From JAEZVV01 sp036652035 (GTDB lineage Bacteria; Pseudomonadota; Gammaproteobacteria; Burkholderiales; Burkholderiaceae_F): a DNA stretch of 25,433 bases. This document shows, one piece after another, positions 1-7,041 of this stretch. Where the stretch lies: positions 1-25,433 of the forward strand of contig JAVVWR010000044.1 of assembly GCA_036652035.1 (NCBI GenBank). The letters run 5' to 3'. The position numbers and the translations under genes are program-made. Every line of letters begins with the position of its first letter. Position 1 is the stretch's first letter. The notes below the pieces were generated by a model. The model saw only the letters and a program-made list of their open reading frames with translations. It searched no databases and had not been told where the DNA came from.

Positions 1-267
1 CTCGATCGCAACCTGGCCGTCGCTCGCCGTGATCACTCGCAAGGACGGCGTGGCCGCGCCAATGAATTGCGGGTTGGCGGTGGTGGCGAGATCGCGGTCG
101 AGCTGGCCGAAGACGGTGAGCAGGGCGCGCGCGCGATCGGTCTCGGGTTCGAGCCGCTCGCGGGTGGCGACCAGGCTGTCGAGCCCGCGCCAGGCGATCA
201 GAGACACGATCGCCAGCACGCTGATCGCCACCAGCAATTCAAGCAGGGTGAAGCCGCGCGACCTCAT
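1..267 (-). CDS. gspJ: Type II secretion minor pseudopilin GspJ (5' part only, cut by window edge)
   Basis: Minor pseudopilin of the type II secretion system, expected at the tip of the periplasmic pseudopilus with GspI, GspK and GspH. The visible 89 residues begin MRSRG, then the type IV prepilin motif FTLLELLVAI with the conserved Glu at mature position 5, followed by a hydrophobic helix (about residues 5-25). The leader before the cleavage glycine is short (5 residues) and basic, as PilD/GspO peptidase substrates are. The ATG overlaps the TGA of gspI in an ATGA arrangement, which implies translational coupling. The frame stays open to base 1, so more than half of a typical GspJ (about 200 residues) lies outside. 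The family follows from the prepilin motif plus position after gspI; J is inferred mainly from gene order. Confidence 0.85.
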   Translation of the reverse strand, partial: MRSRGFTLLELLVAISVLAIVSLIAWRGLDSLVATRERLEPETDRARALLTVFGQLDRDLATTANPQFIGAATPSLRVITASDGQVAIE

Positions 268-677
268 GAGGGATTGTCGATCGGCAACAAGCCCACCAGT
301 TCGGCATAACGGCGCGGCTCGCCCGTGCCACTCGAATACACCCGCAGCTCGATGCGGCGGAAAAAGGGGTTGGGCGTCGGCAGAACGGTTTGTTCGCACA
401 CGAAAGTCACGCCGCCTTGTTCGCAGTCGCTGCGAGTCTGGCCGGTGGCGATCTGCTCGCGCGCCAGGCGCAGTTCGCGCAGCTGGTTCTCGGCCAGCAG
501 CCCGGCGTAGAGGCGGGCGCGGGTGTCGTCGGCGGTGTCGGTCAGCGCCATCGCGCCGCGCATGGCGGCGGCGAGCGCCACGCCGATGATGGCCAGCGCG
601 ATCAGCACCTCGAGCAAGGTGAAGCCGCGCCGCTGGGCAGGCAACTTAACGCGCAGCGAGATGGGCGCGGCCGGCAT
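264..677 (-). CDS. gspI: Type II secretion minor pseudopilin GspI
   Basis: Minor pseudopilin that helps nucleate the T2SS pseudopilus tip in the inner membrane and periplasm. The 137-residue product has an 18-residue leader ending in QRRG, then FTLLEVLIALAIIGVAL with Glu5 of the mature protein. A two-cysteine segment (CEQGGVTFVC) sits near mid-protein. I chose the ATG at 677 because GGAG lies seven bases upstream. An in-frame ATG at 722 would add a proline-rich leader and overlap gspH much further. With the 677 start the gene overlaps the end of gspH by about 30 bases, and its stop overlaps the gspJ start, so all four pseudopilin genes are packed as one operon. Length is normal for GspI (about 120-140). 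Confidence 0.88.
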   Translation of the reverse strand: MPAAPISLRVKLPAQRRGFTLLEVLIALAIIGVALAAAMRGAMALTDTADDTRARLYAGLLAENQLRELRLAREQIATGQTRSDCEQGGVTFVCEQTVLPTPNPFFRRIELRVYSSGTGEPRRYAELVGLLPIDNPS

Positions 678-1152
678 CGTCGAACTCCACGGTGGAAGCA
701 TGGGTGGCGGTGGCAAGCTCAAGCCGCCAGCGCGGCTGGACCCATTCGCGCGCGATCGGCACGCGCAGCGCCGGCGCGCCGGCGCCGAGCAGGACTTGCG
801 GCTCGCCTTGCGCCGGCACGACGGCGAGGCGGGTGAGCGGTTCGTCCCAGCGGCGTTCGCGCAGCAGATCGTCGCCCGTGATCAGCCGGCGCTCGCCGCC
901 GCGCTCGGTGACGAAGCGGTAGCCGGCGAGGTCGGCTTCCCAGCTGATCGGCTGCGCCGACAGGCGTGACTCATCGGCCGCGAGCGCCATCAGCTGACCG
1001 ACGCGCTCGGCTTCGCGGTCGAGGCGTTGGGCCGCGTCGGGCATGACGTTGATGGTGACGACCGTCAGCAGGATGCCGGCAAGAACGATCACCACCAGCA
1101 GCTCGAGCAGGGTGAAGCCGCGCTCGCCGCGCCTGTGGCTTAGAGCTGCCAC
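646..1152 (-). CDS. gspH: Type II secretion minor pseudopilin GspH
   Basis: Minor pseudopilin GspH, a T2SS pseudopilus component. The product (about 168 residues with this start) carries a basic leader ending RRGERG, the prepilin motif FTLLELLVVIVLAGILL with Glu5, then a C-terminal globular domain rich in RW and E residues typical of the GspH/FimT fold. No ATG precedes the motif in frame without running deep through gspG. The GTG at 1150-1152 gives a 12-residue leader and overlaps the last bases of gspG by 13, so it is the most economical start; a clear Shine-Dalgarno is not visible, which leaves the exact start uncertain. Order G-H-I-J matches the canonical gsp operon. Confidence 0.82.
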   Translation of the reverse strand: MAALSHRRGERGFTLLELLVVIVLAGILLTVVTINVMPDAAQRLDREAERVGQLMALAADESRLSAQPISWEADLAGYRFVTERGGERRLITGDDLLRERRWDEPLTRLAVVPAQGEPQVLLGAGAPALRVPIAREWVQPRWRLELATATHASTVEFDDAGRAHLAAR

Positions 1153-1589
1153 GAACCGATGTCGGCGTCGGGGCCTTCGCCACCGGGTTGGCCGTCGGCG
1201 CCGAGCGAGAAGACGTCGATCTCGCCCTGGGTGCCGGGGCTGAGGTACTGATAAGGATGGCCCCAGGGGTCCTTGGGAACGGAATGGCGTTCGAGGTAGC
1301 CGCCCGACTTCCAGTTGCTTGGCAGCGGCTCGATGGTCGGCTTGGTGATCAAGGCTTGCAGGCCTTGTTCGGTGGTGGGGTAGCGGCTGTTGTCGAGCCG
1401 GTAGAGCTTGAGTGCCTGCATCACCGAGGCGATGTCCTGCTTGGCGGCGGCGATGCGGGCGTCGTCGGTGCGGCCGACGACGCGCGGAACGATGAGCGCG
1501 GCGAGGATGCCGAGGATGGTGATGACCACCATGATCTCGATCAGGGTGAAGCCGCGGGAACGGGCCGGAGCCGCGAGGGGAGACAACAT
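1140..1589 (-). CDS. gspG: Type II secretion major pseudopilin GspG
   Basis: Major pseudopilin, the main subunit of the T2SS pseudopilus that pushes folded exoproteins through the secretin. The 149-residue protein starts MLSPLAAPARSRG, followed by FTLIEIMVVITILGILAALIVP with Glu5 (residue 18). The C-terminal half has the GspG signature: RYPTTEQGLQAL, DPWGHPYQYLSPG, and an Asp/Gly-rich terminal loop (GADGQPGGEGPDADIGSW) of the kind that binds calcium in GspG structures. The ATG at 1587-1589 is preceded by GAGG five bases upstream; a farther ATG at 1631 lacks such a site. It is the first gene of the minus-strand G-H-I-J run and faces gspC across a 146-base divergent region. Length matches the family. 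Confidence 0.95.
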   Translation of the reverse strand: MLSPLAAPARSRGFTLIEIMVVITILGILAALIVPRVVGRTDDARIAAAKQDIASVMQALKLYRLDNSRYPTTEQGLQALITKPTIEPLPSNWKSGGYLERHSVPKDPWGHPYQYLSPGTQGEIDVFSLGADGQPGGEGPDADIGSWQL

Positions 1590-1735
1590 GGGAACCTCGG
1601 TGGGTGGGGCGGGGTCGGTGCACAGTGTCACGCCGACTTCGGGTTGCTACGGATAATATCCTTGGTGACTGACGAGTTCGTCGCGTGTTTGGGTGTCGTC
1701 CGCCGCGTCGCCGACCGTCTTAACACGAGCGACCT
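1590..1735. promoter_or_regulatory. Divergent gspG / gspC intergenic region
   Basis: This 146-base spacer separates the divergent gspG and gspC starts, so it must hold at least the promoter for gspG-H-I-J and probably one for gspC. It is more AT-rich near its centre, where GGATA-A-TATCC (1651-1661) forms a short inverted repeat containing a TATTAT -10-like hexamer on the minus strand. I could not pair this with a convincing -35 on either strand, so no exact promoter is called. Confidence 0.35.
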
Positions 1736-2368
1736 ATGCCCAAGAAGGTAGTGCCAGCCTTGTTCAATCTTCTGATGTTTGCCGTGGTGATCGCCCTGGC
1801 GGCCTGGTGGGGGTTACGGATCTTCACGCCAGCGCCGAGCGCGGCGCCGCCCGCGGCGGCGGCGGCTCTGGTGCGTGAGGCCGATCCGGTGGCCGCCGCA
1901 CGGCTTTTTGGCAAGATCGAAACGCAGGCCAGTGGCGTCGCCAATGTGCAGGCGATGGGCGTGTTCGCCGCCGGCCCTTTGTCGAGCGCGATCCTGGTGG
2001 TTGATGGGAAGCCGGCCAAGGTTTTTCTGATCGGGCAGGAGGTGGCGCCGGGCGTGAGCTTGCTTGAAGTCAACGCCAGCGGCGCGGTGCTCGGTTCGGG
2101 GGCGGCCCGGCAGGAAGCCCGAGTGGCTCTGCGGCCGCCGGCCGCGGCGCTGGATAGCCCTGCGCCGGCGCCGCGCTACACCTTGCACAACCAGGTCTTG
2201 TCGGCCCCCAGCGCCACCGGCGCTCCGGCTGCCGCGCGCCCGGCCGAGCCGGCGCCGGGGACACCGCAAGCGATGCCGCCAGGAGCGCCCTTGCCCAAGT
2301 TCGACAGCCCGATCCTGCAAGCGCCCCCTGCCTTGCCGGTCGAAACGCTGGTCCCGCGCGCCCAGTGA
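1736..2368 (+). CDS. gspC: Type II secretion protein GspC (short, PDZ-less)
   Basis: Inner-membrane GspC links the T2SS assembly platform to the outer-membrane secretin GspD through its periplasmic homology region. The 210-residue product has a basic N-terminus, one membrane segment (about residues 8-29), an Ala/Pro linker, then a homology-region-like domain (about 50-131) with the typical LFG, VQAMGVFA and SSAILVVDGKPAKVFLIGQ pattern and the predicted beta strands that follow. The rest is Ala/Pro-rich with no PDZ or coiled coil, so it is shorter than the 270-300 residue enterobacterial GspC. Short GspC proteins encoded opposite gspG are known in Betaproteobacteria. The gene ends flush against the stop codon of convergent phhA with no visible terminator between them. 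The Shine-Dalgarno is weak. Confidence 0.85.
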   Translation: MPKKVVPALFNLLMFAVVIALAAWWGLRIFTPAPSAAPPAAAAALVREADPVAAARLFGKIETQASGVANVQAMGVFAAGPLSSAILVVDGKPAKVFLIGQEVAPGVSLLEVNASGAVLGSGAARQEARVALRPPAAALDSPAPAPRYTLHNQVLSAPSATGAPAAARPAEPAPGTPQAMPPGAPLPKFDSPILQAPPALPVETLVPRAQ

Positions 2369-3235
2369 TCAGACGGGCTGCGGGTTGGGTGGATAGATAG
2401 CTTCTCCCGGCAGGCGCGCGTTGATTGGCAGCGCGGGCCGCTGGGCGATCTCTTCATAAAGGGGCGCGAAGTCGGGTGCAGTGGCATCGAACAGCCGGGC
2501 AAAGCTGTCGATCACGAAATAGCTGTCCTGGTAGTCGTCGATCTTGTAGGGCGTGCGCAACACGCGCTTGAGATCGAAGCCCAGCCGCTGCGGCTTGAGG
2601 CTGGTCAGTGAATAGCCGGTTTCGCCGACCGAACTGAGGATTCCCGCGCCATACGCGCGCAGGCCTTGCGGCGTGGCGATCAGACCGAACTCCACCGTGT
2701 ACCAGTAGAGCCGCGCCAGATATTGCAGCGCGTGGTGTCCCTCGGCCTTGAGCCCGCCCGCGCCGAAGGCCTGCATGTAGTCGGCAAACACCGGGTTGAA
2801 GAGCAGCGGCACGTGGCCGAAGAGGTCGTGGAAAACGTCGGGTTCGACGATGTAGTCGAACTCCTCGGGTTTTCTGAGCCACACGGTGACGGGAAAGCGG
2901 CGCGCTGCCAGATGGCTGAAAAACGCGGGTTCGGGGATGAGGCCTGGCACGGCGACGATCTGCCAGCCGGTGGCGCGGTGCAGACGCTCGCTCATCTCGT
3001 CAAAGCGGGGGATGGCGGTGCCACCATCGAGACGGGCGAGGGCGTGGATGAACTCGTCGCAGGCCTGGCCGGGCACTTGTTTCATTTGCCGCGCATGCAG
3101 TTGCGCATAGAGCGCGTGTTCGGCGGGTGTGTAGCGGTCCCAGTCCTGATCGCAGGTGTAATCCGCGCGCGCGGCGGCGTAGTCGCCGCGCGGCGCCCGC
3201 GTGCTCGCGCCATAGGTGACAGGGGTGACGGCCAT
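2369..3235 (-). CDS. phhA: Phenylalanine 4-monooxygenase
   Basis: Tetrahydropterin-dependent, non-haem iron phenylalanine hydroxylase, converting L-phenylalanine to L-tyrosine in the cytoplasm as the first step of Phe/Tyr catabolism. The 288-residue product is catalytic-domain only, the usual size for bacterial enzymes. The facial triad is visible: His136 and His141 in FHDLFGHVPLL and Glu182 in YWYTVEFGL, almost the numbering of the Chromobacterium violaceum enzyme. I chose the ATG at 3233-3235 (MAVTPVTYGAS), which lies four bases after the hppD stop; an upstream ATG would overlap hppD by over 80 bases. Tight spacing implies co-transcription and coupling with hppD. No pterin carbinolamine dehydratase (phhB) is in the window. 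Confidence 0.96.
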   Translation of the reverse strand: MAVTPVTYGASTRAPRGDYAAARADYTCDQDWDRYTPAEHALYAQLHARQMKQVPGQACDEFIHALARLDGGTAIPRFDEMSERLHRATGWQIVAVPGLIPEPAFFSHLAARRFPVTVWLRKPEEFDYIVEPDVFHDLFGHVPLLFNPVFADYMQAFGAGGLKAEGHHALQYLARLYWYTVEFGLIATPQGLRAYGAGILSSVGETGYSLTSLKPQRLGFDLKRVLRTPYKIDDYQDSYFVIDSFARLFDATAPDFAPLYEEIAQRPALPINARLPGEAIYPPNPQPV

Positions 3236-3239
3236 GGCC

Positions 3240-4364
3240 TTACGCCGCTGGCTGGAGCACGCCGCGGCGGATCTGGTCGAGTTCGATCGATTCGAACAGC
3301 GCGCGGAAGTTGCCCTCGCCAAAGCCTTCGTCGCCCTTGCGCTGGATGAGCTCGAAGAAGATCGGCCCGATCACCTCCTTGGTGAAGATTTGCAGCAGCA
3401 GTTCGTTGGGCGCGCCCAGATGCGTGGCTCCGTCGATCAGGATGCGCAGGCGGTGCAGCTCGTCGAGCCGCTCGCCGTGGCCGGGCAGACGCTGGTCGAC
3501 GAGATCGTAGTAAGTCTCGATCGTGTCCTGGAATACCACGCCGGCGGTCTGCATCGCCGCGACGGTGGAGTAGATGTCGCCCGTGGCAAGCGCAATGTGC
3601 TGGATGCCTTCGCCGTGATAGAGGGCAAGGTATTCGGCGATCTGGCTCTGGTCGTCGCTGCTCTCGTTGATCGGGATGCGGATCTTGCCGCAGGGGCTGG
3701 TCATGGCCTTGCTTTTCAATCCGGTGAGCTTGCCCTCGATGTCGAAGTAGCGCACTTCCTTGAAATTGAAAAGCCGCTCGTAGAACTCGGCCCATTCCTT
3801 CATGCGGCCGCGGTGGACGTTGTGGGTCAGGTGGTCGATGGAGGTGAGGCCGTGCCCGACCGGGCTGGCTTGGACCGGCTGGCCGGCGGCGTCGAGGATG
3901 GGAACAAAGTCGACGTCGTAAATGCTGATGTTGCCGATCCCGCCAGGCTGGGCGCCGTCCTTGCCGTGCCAGCGGTCGACGAAGTAGATCAGGCTGTCGC
4001 CGATGCCCTTGATCGCGGGGATGTTCAATTCCATCGGCCCGGTCTGCTTGTCGAAGCCCCAGGCGCCCCGCTCCAGCGCGCGGCGGTAGGCGGCGTTGGC
4101 GTCCTGGACGCGGAAGGCCATCGCGCACACGCTCGGGCCGTGTTGGCGGGCAAAGCGCTGGGCAAAGGAATCCGGTTCGGCGTTGACGATGAAGTTCACC
4201 CCGCCCTGGCGATAAAGGATGACGTTCTTGTGGCGGTGGCGGGCGACGGCGGCAAAGCCCATCTGCTCGAACAAGCGCCCAAGGGCGGCGGGATCGGGGG
4301 CGGCGTACTCGACGAATTCGAAGCCGTCGGTGCCCATCGGGTTGTCCCAAGGCGTGAATTTCAT
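3240..4364 (-). CDS. hppD: 4-hydroxyphenylpyruvate dioxygenase
   Basis: Fe(II) dioxygenase converting 4-hydroxyphenylpyruvate to homogentisate, the committed step of tyrosine degradation. The 374-residue protein has the two vicinal-oxygen-chelate halves of bacterial HPPD. Iron ligands are visible as His178 (SIDHLTHNV), His256 (GEGIQHIALAT) and Glu338 (IFFELIQR), and the C-terminal GFGEGNFRALFESIELDQ signature closes the active site. The ATG at 4362-4364 starts MKFTPWDNPMGTDGFEFVEY and has GAGGAG nine bases upstream. A farther ATG at 4448 would run through the palindromic regulatory region and is rejected. It is the first gene of the hppD-phhA operon and diverges from an Lrp/AsnC-type regulator gene, a common arrangement. 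Confidence 0.97.
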   Translation of the reverse strand: MKFTPWDNPMGTDGFEFVEYAAPDPAALGRLFEQMGFAAVARHRHKNVILYRQGGVNFIVNAEPDSFAQRFARQHGPSVCAMAFRVQDANAAYRRALERGAWGFDKQTGPMELNIPAIKGIGDSLIYFVDRWHGKDGAQPGGIGNISIYDVDFVPILDAAGQPVQASPVGHGLTSIDHLTHNVHRGRMKEWAEFYERLFNFKEVRYFDIEGKLTGLKSKAMTSPCGKIRIPINESSDDQSQIAEYLALYHGEGIQHIALATGDIYSTVAAMQTAGVVFQDTIETYYDLVDQRLPGHGERLDELHRLRILIDGATHLGAPNELLLQIFTKEVIGPIFFELIQRKGDEGFGEGNFRALFESIELDQIRRGVLQPAA

Positions 4365-4434
4365 GGGGTTTGTCTCCTCGTTCGTTCGGTGAATCTTGAC
4401 GTTCGCGAAGTATCGGGTAAACCCGCCGACGGAA

Positions 4435-4446
4435 GATTGCGCAATC
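4435..4446. promoter_or_regulatory. Palindromic putative operator between hppD and the AsnC-type regulator
   Basis: GATTGCGCAATC is a perfect 12-base palindrome in the 102-base divergent region, about 70 bases upstream of the hppD start and 20 upstream of the regulator ATG. Lrp/AsnC proteins bind imperfect to perfect palindromes of about this size and often regulate themselves and the divergent neighbour. Assignment as the operator is inference from position and symmetry; promoter elements for hppD could not be placed with confidence. Confidence 0.4.
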
Positions 4447-4466
4447 AACTCAGAGAAAGGTGTTGC

Positions 4467-4950
4467 ATGGCGTCAATCGAGCTGGATCGAACCGATGTGC
4501 GCATACTGAAGATCCTTCAGAAAGACGGCGGCCTTTCCAGTCAGGAAGTGGCGGAGCGGGTTTCGCTTTCGCCTTCGCCCTGTTTGCGCCGAATCCGTAG
4601 GCCTCGAAGAGGTCGGTGTGATCCGGCAGTACCTTGCCTTGCTCGATGCGCAGAAGATCGGCCTTGGCCTGCTGGCTTATGTCAGCGTCAAGCTCGAGAA
4701 GCGGGGCAAGAGCCCGATGGACGATTGGCGCGCCCAGGTCCAGGCCTGGACCGAAGTGGTGGCCTGCTACGCCATGACGGGCGAAATGGACTATCTGCTG
4801 CGAGTCCATGTGCAAGACCTCGAACCCTTCTCGCGCTTCGTGATGGGGCAATTGCTCAAGCATCCCGGCGTGATCGATGTGAAATCGAGCTTCGCGCTTG
4901 AGCGGATCAAGGACACCACAGCGTTGCCGCTAGGTCAGGCGAGCGCTTGA
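4467..4950 (+). pseudogene. Lrp/AsnC family transcriptional regulator, frameshifted
   Basis: Feast/famine-type regulator, presumably controlling the divergent hppD-phhA operon. From the ATG at 4467 the protein reads MASIELDRTDVRILKILQKD, then the AsnC-type helix-turn-helix (SSQEVAERVSLSPSPCLRRI). After codon 45 (AGG, 4599-4601) the frame turns to an Arg-rich nonsense tail ending at 4901. Skipping one C at 4602/4603 restores RRLEEVGVIRQYLALL and the rest of the family: the effector-binding RAM domain (GLGLLAYVSVKLEK, YAMTGEMDYLLRV, HPGVIDVKSSFALERIKDTT), ending at 4950. The span is 484 bases, 161 codons plus one extra base. Both halves are otherwise intact and well conserved, so this is either a recent mutation, a sequencing error, or (less likely) recoding. 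Restored length, about 160 residues, is normal. Confidence 0.88.
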
Positions 4951-4998
4951 AGCACGCGTTTGTGACCGCATCTGATGTAACACCCTTAAGACTCATCC

Positions 4999-5364
4999 AT
5001 GACCACGCCTGCTGATAACGCTTCTGTATCACCCGCGGAACGCGCCTGGAATGCCGCGTTCTTTCTACTGTCCGCGGCGATCTTCGCGTCGGGTCTGCTG
5101 GCTTTTTCGGCCGGGCGTTATGCCGCCGGCCTGGGGGATCTCGGTGTCACCGTGTTGATGTTCGGCATGGCGGTGCAATTCCCTTTTGTACGAGCCTTTG
5201 TGACAACCGGCGCCGATGGTGGCGACCCTGCGGCCAAGCGGGAGAAAGTCCTCAAGACGGCAGAAGAACTGCGCGCTCGCCACCCCTGGACTGACCAAGC
5301 CAGTCGTATCGGCTGGATCTTGCTCGGCGGTTCGCTGGTGCTGCGTTTGTTCGGCGTCGAGTGA
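4999..5364 (+). CDS. Small membrane protein of unknown function
   Basis: I do not recognise the family. The 121-residue product has a short polar N-terminus, hydrophobic segments at about residues 17-37 and 43-65, a charged cytoplasm-like loop (PAAKREKVLKTAEELRARHPW), and a third hydrophobic stretch near the C-terminus (about 104-119), so a three-helix inner-membrane protein is likely. It starts at an ATG 48 bases after the regulator stop, with only a weak purine-rich stretch upstream. It lies between the regulator and the histidine kinase, all on the plus strand, but nothing ties it to either. The clear hydrophobic/charged periodicity supports a real gene; function is open. Confidence 0.65.
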   Translation: MTTPADNASVSPAERAWNAAFFLLSAAIFASGLLAFSAGRYAAGLGDLGVTVLMFGMAVQFPFVRAFVTTGADGGDPAAKREKVLKTAEELRARHPWTDQASRIGWILLGGSLVLRLFGVE

Positions 5365-5590
5365 TCGAGCTTTCCGCTCCAGTCGCGCATCGGTGCTGTG
5401 GCGCTGGCAAGAACCTTGGCGCTGCCAGGGGCGTTGGCTGTCCGACTTGCTTGCGGCTGGGCCCGCTCACTGTGCAGTCTGTCGCATCGAACGCGAAGCG
5501 GCCGTCATCTTTGTCTAGATTCCGGTCGCGATAAGAAAGCGACGCGCGGTGCGTCGTAAGCTCGGCTTTACGGGGCATAGCGAGGCAGGC
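5365..5590. other. Intergenic region before the histidine kinase
   Basis: No gene recognised in these 226 bases. A short direct repeat, TGGCGCTG, occurs twice around 5400-5430, and two small 5-bp inverted repeats (GTCGC...GCGAC and GACGC...GCGTC) lie between about 5525 and 5555. None is strong enough to call a terminator, and no convincing -35/-10 pair for the kinase gene was found. Confidence 0.4.
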
Positions 5591-7021
5591 ATGGACGGCA
5601 AGCAGGAGTCAGCAGTGGCGAGTTGGTGGGTGCGGGCCACGGAGATCGCGGCGGCGGCGGCCGAGAGGGCCTTGCCCATGCTTCGGCGCTGGGGCGGTCT
5701 GATCGGTGATTGGCTGGCGATCGTGGGTTGGGGCAAGTTCTTTTTGCTCTCGCTTCTGCTGTTGATGTTCGGCGGGATCTTCTCCAGCATCGTGTTTGAG
5801 GGGCGTTCGGCGGTGGTGGTCGAGAGCGCGCCGCCGGAAGTGAAGGTTGACGTCAGGATCACGCCCGAAGGGATTCAGGTTCGTTCCCCGACGGCATCAG
5901 TGACTCCAACGACCTCGAACGCACCGACGACCGCGACGACGCCCACGACGCCCGCGACGTCCACTACACCGACCGCTCCGACAACGCCGAGCGCGCCGAC
6001 TGACAAGCCGAGCGGTCAGGTGCAGATCGACGAGAGCGGCGTTCGCATCCTGGCCGACAAAGATGGCAAACAGGTGTCGATCGTGCTCGACGCCAAGGGT
6101 GTCCGGGTGGAAGAGGGGGCGCCGGCGGGGGGCGTGCTGATCCCTCTGCCTTCAGGCGCTGTCACCGATCCTGACCAGACCGCCGCGGCCGTCGAGGCAG
6201 CGCGTGATCAGATCGAAGGCATCGTCGAGGAACAGGTTTCCCGCCAGGTGGCGCGCAAGGTCCGACATGTGTCGGCCGAGCGCAGCGATTGGCTGATGAG
6301 CTTCATCGTTCTGCTGATCATCACCGGAATCATTGTGAAGGTGGCGCTGGGTGGAAAGCGAAAGGCCGAGACCCGGGCGGCCGCGGCCAGTGCCAGCGCT
6401 GCGGAGGAGGGGCTCAAGCGGCAGTTGGCCGAGGCTCAACTCAAGATGATGCAGGCGCAGGTCGAGCCACACTTTCTATTCAATACCCTGGCTTCGGTCG
6501 ATTACCTGATTGAAACCGATCCGGCGCGCGCCTCGCAGATGCAGAAGAATCTGATCGCCTATCTGCGCGCGTCATTGCCGCAGATGCGAGAGGGCTCGAC
6601 TACCTTGGGCAAGGAAGTGGCGCAGTGCCGGGCGTATCTCGAAATTCTCAAGGTTCGGATGGACGAACGGCTGCAATATTCGATCGCCGTGCCCCAAGGG
6701 CTCCTGACCGCCCAGTTCCCGCCGATGCTGCTGCAGTCCTTGGTCGAGAATTCGATCAAGCACGGGCTTGAGCCCAAAGCCGACGGTGGAGCGGTGACAA
6801 TCGCGGCCGACGTGGTCAACGGCGTCCTTCGGGTGACGGTAGCCGACACCGGTCTCGGCCTGGCGAGCGATGCGGGAAGCGGCGTGGGCTTGTCGAATAT
6901 CCGCGAACGCCTGATTCAACTCTACGGTGCGCGCGCCACGTTCACGGTGCTGACCAATTCGCCCAGTGGCATGATCGCAATCATTGAAGTTCCCTATAGT
7001 TGGGAGCGGTTGGCGTCGTGA
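5591..7021 (+). CDS. LytS/YehU-type sensor histidine kinase
   Basis: Membrane sensor kinase of the His_kinase (LytS-like) family, pairing with the LytTR regulator just downstream. The 476-residue protein has a first membrane segment (about 48-67), a periplasmic part (68-233), a second membrane segment (234-253), a short coiled coil (about 257-290), the phosphoacceptor region with His294 in QVEPHFLFNTLAS, and an HATPase domain with the N-box Asn387 (ENSIKHG) and G-box DTGLG at 419-423. The periplasmic part contains a Thr/Pro/Ala tract (101-140) and three short similar segments ending in Gly-Val/Ile-x-Val/Ile. I start at the ATG at 5591 (GAGG five bases upstream) rather than the GTG at 5549, which lacks a site. 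Ligand unknown. The kinase stop is 20 bases before the regulator ATG. Confidence 0.9.
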   Translation: MDGKQESAVASWWVRATEIAAAAAERALPMLRRWGGLIGDWLAIVGWGKFFLLSLLLLMFGGIFSSIVFEGRSAVVVESAPPEVKVDVRITPEGIQVRSPTASVTPTTSNAPTTATTPTTPATSTTPTAPTTPSAPTDKPSGQVQIDESGVRILADKDGKQVSIVLDAKGVRVEEGAPAGGVLIPLPSGAVTDPDQTAAAVEAARDQIEGIVEEQVSRQVARKVRHVSAERSDWLMSFIVLLIITGIIVKVALGGKRKAETRAAAASASAAEEGLKRQLAEAQLKMMQAQVEPHFLFNTLASVDYLIETDPARASQMQKNLIAYLRASLPQMREGSTTLGKEVAQCRAYLEILKVRMDERLQYSIAVPQGLLTAQFPPMLLQSLVENSIKHGLEPKADGGAVTIAADVVNGVLRVTVADTGLGLASDAGSGVGLSNIRERLIQLYGARATFTVLTNSPSGMIAIIEVPYSWERLAS

Positions 7022-7041
7022 GCCGCTAACCGGACCGATCA

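Noticed and set aside
3082..4350. A 422-codon open frame in another frame of the hppD/phhA region
   Set aside because: Arg/Pro-rich shadow; the iron-ligand motifs of HPPD and PhhA fix the true frames.
4365..4466. Exact sigma-70 promoters for hppD and the divergent regulator
   Set aside because: A GATACT -10-like hexamer exists on the minus strand but no acceptable -35 at 16-18 bases; not reported as a site.
5890..6010. Repetitive DNA considered as a CRISPR or tandem repeat array
   Set aside because: Units are short ACN/CCN codons in frame with the kinase; no spaced direct repeats of CRISPR size.
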